From Microbacterium sulfonylureivorans (lineage in GTDB: Bacteria > Actinomycetota > Actinomycetes > Actinomycetales > Microbacteriaceae): a stretch of DNA of 64,000 bases. A program made the position numbers and the translations under genes. Below, one piece after another: positions 59,915 through 64,000 of the stretch (within the stretch, counting starts at the first letter, position 1; each line of letters opens with the position of its first letter). The stretch spans positions 1,178,001 to 1,242,000 of the forward strand of contig NZ_RJAD01000001.1 in NCBI RefSeq assembly GCF_003999995.1. The letters are read 5' to 3'. The notes beneath the pieces are model-generated. The model searched no databases. It was not told where the DNA came from and saw nothing but the letters and a program-made list of their open reading frames with translations.

Positions 59915-61390
59915 ATGTTCACGATCGCCGAGTCCGGGCCGTTCTGGCCCCTGATGCTCCTGGCGGTCGTGGCCATCGACATCGCCGCCCTCATCTTCGT
60001 CCCGCGAGGGCGGAAGCCGACCGCCGCGATGGCGTGGCTGCTGCTCATCATCCTGCTGCCGTTCGTCGGCATCGTCGTGTTCCTCCTCATCGGCAGCTTC
60101 CACCTGCCGAAGAAGCGCCGCGACGAGCAGGCCCGCATCGACGGGCTGATCCGCGGCGCGGTCACCGCGCAGAATCTCGACACCACCGGGTCCGACTGGC
60201 CGCGCTGGTTCCAGCGCGTCGTGCAGCAGAACGAGGCGCTCACGGCGCTCCCCGCGTCGTTCGGGAACGAGGCAACCCTCCACGGCGACTACCAGGAGTC
60301 GATCGACGCCATGGCCGCCGAGATCGACACGGCGACGACGTTCGTACACGTGGAGTTCTTCATCGTGGCGTGGGACGACACGACCCGAGAGTTCTTCGCC
60401 GCCATGGAGCGTGCCGTCGCTCGCGGCGTCACCGTCCGGCTGCTCGCCGACTACGTCGCCACCCGTCGCCTCGGCAACTGCAAGGCGACCCTCGCCGAGC
60501 TCGACCGGATCGGCGTGAAGTGGGCGTGGATGCTGCCCGTCATGCCGCTGAAGGGCAAGTACCAGCGCCCCGACCTGCGCAACCACCGCAAGATCGTCGT
60601 GGTCGACGGGCGCGCGGGGTTCATGGGCTCGCAGAACCTCATCTCGCGCGACTACGACTCCGAGAAGAACATCAAGCGCGGCCTCAAGTGGCAGGAGCTC
60701 GTCACGCGGCTCACCGGGCCGGTCGTGGCATCGCTCAACGGGGTCTTCCTCTCGGACTGGCTCATCGAGACGGGCGAGGACCTCCGGGCGACGGCGCACG
60801 TGCCCGCGACCCAGCTCGAGCGCTCGTCGTCACCCGACGCGCTGCTCTGCCAGGTGGTCCCGAGCGGCCCCGGCTACCCGACCGAGAACAACCTGCGGCT
60901 GTTCCTCTCCCTGATCTACGGCGCAACGGAGAAGGTCATCCTCACCTCGCCGTACTTCGTGCCCGACGAGGCCATGGTCTACGCGATCACCACCGCCTGC
61001 CAGCGCGGACTCGAGGTGCAGCTGTTCGTCTCGGAGATCGGCGACCAGGGACTCGTCTACCACGCGCAGCGGTCGTACTACACGCCCCTGCTCGAGGCCG
61101 GCGTGAAGATCTTCCTGTACCCGGCGCCGTTCATCCTGCACTCCAAGCACTTCTCCATCGACGACGACATCGCCGTCATCGGCTCCTCGAACATGGACAT
61201 CCGCTCGTTCAGCCTCAACATGGAGGTCTCGATGCTCGTGCGCGGGAAGTCGTTCGTCGACGCCATGCGCGAGGTCGAGCAGGGGTACCGGGATGCCGGC
61301 CGCGAGCTCACCCTCGAGGAATGGCGCAACCAGCCGGGCAAGGCCACGTTCCTCGACGGCCTCGCACGTCTGACGTCCGCCCTGAACTGA
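59915..61390 (+). CDS. cls: Cardiolipin synthase (phospholipase D family)
   Basis: A 491-residue protein. Two N-terminal helices (PLMLLAVVAIDIAALIFVP and WLLLIILLPFVGIVVFLLI) anchor it in the membrane. Two HKD motifs follow: NHRKIVVVDGRAGFMGSQN and LHSKHFSIDDDIAVIGSSN. It joins two phosphatidylglycerol molecules or PG with CDP-diacylglycerol to make cardiolipin. GAAGGAG precedes the ATG at 59915. The length is typical (about 480-500). Confidence 0.94.
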   Translation: MFTIAESGPFWPLMLLAVVAIDIAALIFVPRGRKPTAAMAWLLLIILLPFVGIVVFLLIGSFHLPKKRRDEQARIDGLIRGAVTAQNLDTTGSDWPRWFQRVVQQNEALTALPASFGNEATLHGDYQESIDAMAAEIDTATTFVHVEFFIVAWDDTTREFFAAMERAVARGVTVRLLADYVATRRLGNCKATLAELDRIGVKWAWMLPVMPLKGKYQRPDLRNHRKIVVVDGRAGFMGSQNLISRDYDSEKNIKRGLKWQELVTRLTGPVVASLNGVFLSDWLIETGEDLRATAHVPATQLERSSSPDALLCQVVPSGPGYPTENNLRLFLSLIYGATEKVILTSPYFVPDEAMVYAITTACQRGLEVQLFVSEIGDQGLVYHAQRSYYTPLLEAGVKIFLYPAPFILHSKHFSIDDDIAVIGSSNMDIRSFSLNMEVSMLVRGKSFVDAMREVEQGYRDAGRELTLEEWRNQPGKATFLDGLARLTSALN

Positions 61391-61408
61391 CGCCGCGCGC
61401 TGCGGCGC

Positions 61409-62590
61409 TCAGACCTTCAGGTCCTGCTTCGGCACGACCACCTCGCGGATGATCAGCAGGATCGACGCCATCACGGGCAGCGCCACGAGCACCCCGATGA
61501 TGCCCATGAGCGCGCCGCCGACGAGCGCCCCGATCAGCACGAGCGCCGCCGGGATCGCGATCGCCTTGTTCATCACGCGCGGGCTGACCACGTAGGACTC
61601 GAGCTGGATGTAGATGAGATAGCACACGGCGAAGATGAGCGCCTGCGTCGGGCTGGTGAACAGCGCCACCCCGGTGCCGATCACGAGGAAGATCACCGAG
61701 CCGAACAGGGGGATGAGCGTGATCACGAAGGCGACCACCGCCATGAGCGCCGGGAAGGGCAGTCGGATCACGATGTGCAGGACGAACACGACACCGGCGT
61801 TGAGCGCCGCGAGGATGACCGACCCGATGAGCGCACCGCCCACCGAGTCGGTGATCCGCTCGGTGATGTTGCTCAGCCGCGGACGGCTGTGGGCGGGAGC
61901 GAGCGCGTAGAAGGCGCCCTTGATCGAGGAGAGCGACGCGAGGAAGTAGAGCGTCAGGGCGACGACGACGAACGACGCCGAGATGGCGCTGACGATGCCG
62001 ATGCCGACCGCCAGCACCCCGCCGCTCAGTGCGGCGATGGTCGAAGGGCTCGAGATCCAGTCGCCGAGCTGGTGCATGCCGACGAGGATCGCGTCCTGCG
62101 TGTCGGCGTCGAGCGCGCCGAACCATTCGGTCGACGGAATGCCGAGGATCGTCTCCGGGATCGCCTCGACGAACTCGCCGATCTGCGCGAGCACGGGCGG
62201 CAGCACCCAGATCAGGAACGCGGCGAAGAGCAGGGCGAAGGCGCCGAACACGATGGCGATCGCAGCGCCCCGCTTCATCCGCCGGCGCTCGAGCCTGCGG
62301 ACGATCGGGTCGAGACCGACTGCGAGGAACATCGCGAGGACGATGTAGACGAGGATCGTCGAGATCGAGCCCAGTGCACTGCCGAGCAGAAGCGCGCCGA
62401 TCACGCCGATGGTCGTCAGGAAGCCGAGGGCGAGCGGCTTGTCGAGCACGGCCAGCACACCGGCGAAGTGGCCGGGCCGTGGGATCGGCGCAGGGATCGG
62501 AAAGTCCGCGTGTCCGGGTTCGCTCGGAGTGATCGCGTCGGCAGCGGTGACGTTCGGCTCCGAGGCATCCCCGCGGTCGGCTTCATCCAT
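61409..62590 (-). CDS. AI-2E family transporter
   Basis: A 393-residue protein with eight or so helices (TTIGVIGALLLGSALGSIST, TILVYIVLAMFLAVGLDPIV, then VPNP-like FPALMAVVAFVITLIPLFGS and LVGGALMGIIGVLVALPVMA). The phrase PLFGSVIFLVIGTGVALF and the final GIIGVLVALPVMA match the family formerly called PerM/UPF0118. Family members include AI-2 exporters and Na+/H+ antiporters; substrate is open. It converges on cardiolipin synthase. The ATG at 62590 has CATCAT 6 nt upstream. Confidence 0.92.
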   Translation of the reverse strand: MDEADRGDASEPNVTAADAITPSEPGHADFPIPAPIPRPGHFAGVLAVLDKPLALGFLTTIGVIGALLLGSALGSISTILVYIVLAMFLAVGLDPIVRRLERRRMKRGAAIAIVFGAFALLFAAFLIWVLPPVLAQIGEFVEAIPETILGIPSTEWFGALDADTQDAILVGMHQLGDWISSPSTIAALSGGVLAVGIGIVSAISASFVVVALTLYFLASLSSIKGAFYALAPAHSRPRLSNITERITDSVGGALIGSVILAALNAGVVFVLHIVIRLPFPALMAVVAFVITLIPLFGSVIFLVIGTGVALFTSPTQALIFAVCYLIYIQLESYVVSPRVMNKAIAIPAALVLIGALVGGALMGIIGVLVALPVMASILLIIREVVVPKQDLKV

Positions 62591-62624
62591 GCGGTCATGA
62601 TGGCCGCACGGATGGGCCGCGACG

Positions 62625-63998
62625 TCACCCCACGCGGGCGATCTCCCGGGCGTCGATCAGCCCGAGCTCCACCGCGCGCTCGATCGCCGCATCCCGACCC
62701 GAGACGCCGAGCTTGCGGTAGATGTGCCCGAGGTGGGTCTTGATCGTGTTGGTGGAGACGAAGCAGCGCACCGCGATATCGGCGATCGTGAGCCGGCTCG
62801 GGAGGAACGCGAGCAGTTCGAGCTCGCGCGGAGTGAGCTCGTCGATCAGCTTCCCGTCGTTCGGGGCGACCGCCGCGCGGACACGGCCGACGATGTAGCG
62901 CACGAACTCGGTGCGCGTCCCGAGAAGGTCTTCGAGCAGGTCGGCCGCCGGCGGTCCGAGCCTCACGAACGGGTCGACGACACCCTCCGGCGCGGCGATC
63001 GCCAACGCCGACTCGAGGTGCTCGCGGGCCTGCGACCGGCGGCCCTCGACGGCGCCGGTCCACGAAAGCAGCAGCTCGCGCTCGACCGCGGGCACCACCT
63101 CGCGGGGATCGCCGTCGGCTCGCACCTGCGCCAAGCGGAGTCTCGCGGCCCCCGTGCGGCCCTCGACCAGAAGGCCGGCGATCTCCTCGAACGCGACAGG
63201 AGACCACGACGACGCGATCGACGGGGCCGGGGCCGGCGCGCCGCGCAGGCGCGACCGGCGCATTCCGAGCGCGACGAGCGCCTGCCGCACCAGCGGCGGC
63301 GGCGGACCGGGCGGCTCTTCCGCCTTGACGTGCTCGTCGTCGGGATCGATGAGCACGCTCGCGAGATGGGCGACCCACATCAGCTGCGTCCGCTGGTTGG
63401 AGGAGGCGCGCACGAGGCCTTCCGCGAGCGCGAGCGCTCCGGCGTCGGGCTCGCCGCGCTGGATCGCGAGGATCGCGCGGGCGACGTACGCGTCGCCGGG
63501 GGCGGGATGTGCGAGGAGCCCGGCCTCGCGCGCCGTCTCGAGCGCTTCGTCCGCCCGTTCGCTCGCGGCGACGAGGCGGCCGGAGAGTGCGTCGACGAGC
63601 GCGAGGCTGCCGAGCAGGTGCACCCGGAACGGCGTGTAGGCGAAGCCCTGACCGTCGACCGCCGCGTTGAGCGCCGCCCGTGCCCCCACGAGGTCGCCGA
63701 GGAAGAGGTGGGCCCGACCGAGCGACCCCTGCGCCATGTAGCGCAGCAGCGGGCGCGTCGTGAGCCCGAGCAGATCCGGGAGCGCCGCATCGGGCTCCTC
63801 CTCGAGCAGGGCGAGCGCGTCGCGCGCCGCGCCCTGGAACGCCTCGGCGTGCGGGTGGAACTGCACGCAGGCCGCCAGGTAGCTCAGCGCGACCTGCCGC
63901 TGCCCGATCGACAGCGACCCGCCCGAGAGCAGGGCCTGCATCGCGTCCACGGCGATCATGCCGTGACCGCTCATCCCCTCGGCGATCCCGAGGAGCAG
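62625..63998 (-). CDS. LuxR-family (LAL/MalT-like) regulator, C-terminal part
   Basis: The frame runs off the right edge of the window, so the N-terminal ATPase (STAND) part is missing; the visible ATG at 63974 is preceded by in-frame codons for LLLGIAEG and is probably internal. About 458 residues remain: alpha-helical repeats (GQRQVALSYLAACVQFHPHA, LGDLVGARAALNAAVDGQGF) and a C-terminal LuxR helix-turn-helix LTPRELELLAFLPSRLTIAD followed by VSTNTIKTHLGHIYRKLGVS. It is a large ATP-dependent activator with unknown target. Confidence 0.88.
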   Translation of the reverse strand: MLLGIAEGMSGHGMIAVDAMQALLSGGSLSIGQRQVALSYLAACVQFHPHAEAFQGAARDALALLEEEPDAALPDLLGLTTRPLLRYMAQGSLGRAHLFLGDLVGARAALNAAVDGQGFAYTPFRVHLLGSLALVDALSGRLVAASERADEALETAREAGLLAHPAPGDAYVARAILAIQRGEPDAGALALAEGLVRASSNQRTQLMWVAHLASVLIDPDDEHVKAEEPPGPPPPLVRQALVALGMRRSRLRGAPAPAPSIASSWSPVAFEEIAGLLVEGRTGAARLRLAQVRADGDPREVVPAVERELLLSWTGAVEGRRSQAREHLESALAIAAPEGVVDPFVRLGPPAADLLEDLLGTRTEFVRYIVGRVRAAVAPNDGKLIDELTPRELELLAFLPSRLTIADIAVRCFVSTNTIKTHLGHIYRKLGVSGRDAAIERAVELGLIDAREIARVG

Positions 63999-64000
63999 CT

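Overview
The window is about 70% GC, codes densely on both strands and looks like the chromosome of an actinobacterium, most probably Microbacteriaceae (Microbacterium-like). The evidence is the strong G/C third-position bias, an HspR-type HAIR operator before clpB, an F420-type LLM oxidoreductase, a DtxR/MntR-type regulator, GTG starts, and about twenty genes with a TANNNT -10 box ending exactly 6-7 nt before the start codon (leaderless transcripts). No rRNA, tRNA, insertion sequence, prophage or CRISPR was seen. The genus is an inference.

Layout. 1-12.7 kb: the end of a POT peptide transporter, a divergent MFS/MerR pair, purU, a class III aminotransferase behind an arr (rifampin ADP-ribosyltransferase) remnant, a beta-lactamase-fold protein lacking its catalytic residues, an M13 peptidase, a MATE exporter and SRPBCC proteins. 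12.7-22.7 kb: a TrmH methyltransferase, mntH-mntR with two 16-bp operator palindromes, SDR, HAD, a MocR remnant, YdeI, pyrE, a secreted trypsin-like protease, exonuclease III and a VOC-HxlR-RibD_C operon. 22.8-28.3 kb: two paralogous FMN reductases, one divergent from a DesK/DesR-like two-component system and the other divergent from a NatAB-like ABC exporter; the two promoters share an ungapped 41-bp similarity. 28.3-33.3 kb: VOC, thiolase, rraA, an ArsR-type repressor with a divergent MFS gene, and a four-helix membrane protein.

33.4-37.3 kb holds a small biosynthetic cluster: type III polyketide synthase, methyltransferase and FAD monooxygenase overlap translationally, and a convergent UbiA prenyltransferase follows. 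It resembles phenolic-lipid/quinone pathways, but the product is unknown. 37.4-40 kb carries clpB without its N domain and dodecin.

40-52.4 kb is a carbohydrate-utilisation locus: an AraF-like sugar ABC transporter, an AraC regulator, a secreted GH97-like glycosidase with two discoidin domains, an aldose epimerase and a DUF5107-TPR protein. Three of its promoters carry a related element at a fixed distance from the -10 box, which makes it a probable regulon of the AraC protein. 52.4-64 kb: SulP transporter, GlxA-type regulator, a 40-aa small protein, two GT4 glycosyltransferases, LLM oxidoreductase, cardiolipin synthase, AI-2E transporter and the C-terminal part of a large LuxR regulator that runs off the window.

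Across the window the hexamer GGATGC/GCATCC is strongly over-represented and is also used in two terminators. Three intergenic palindromes with 19-20 bp arms around an inner hairpin remain unexplained.
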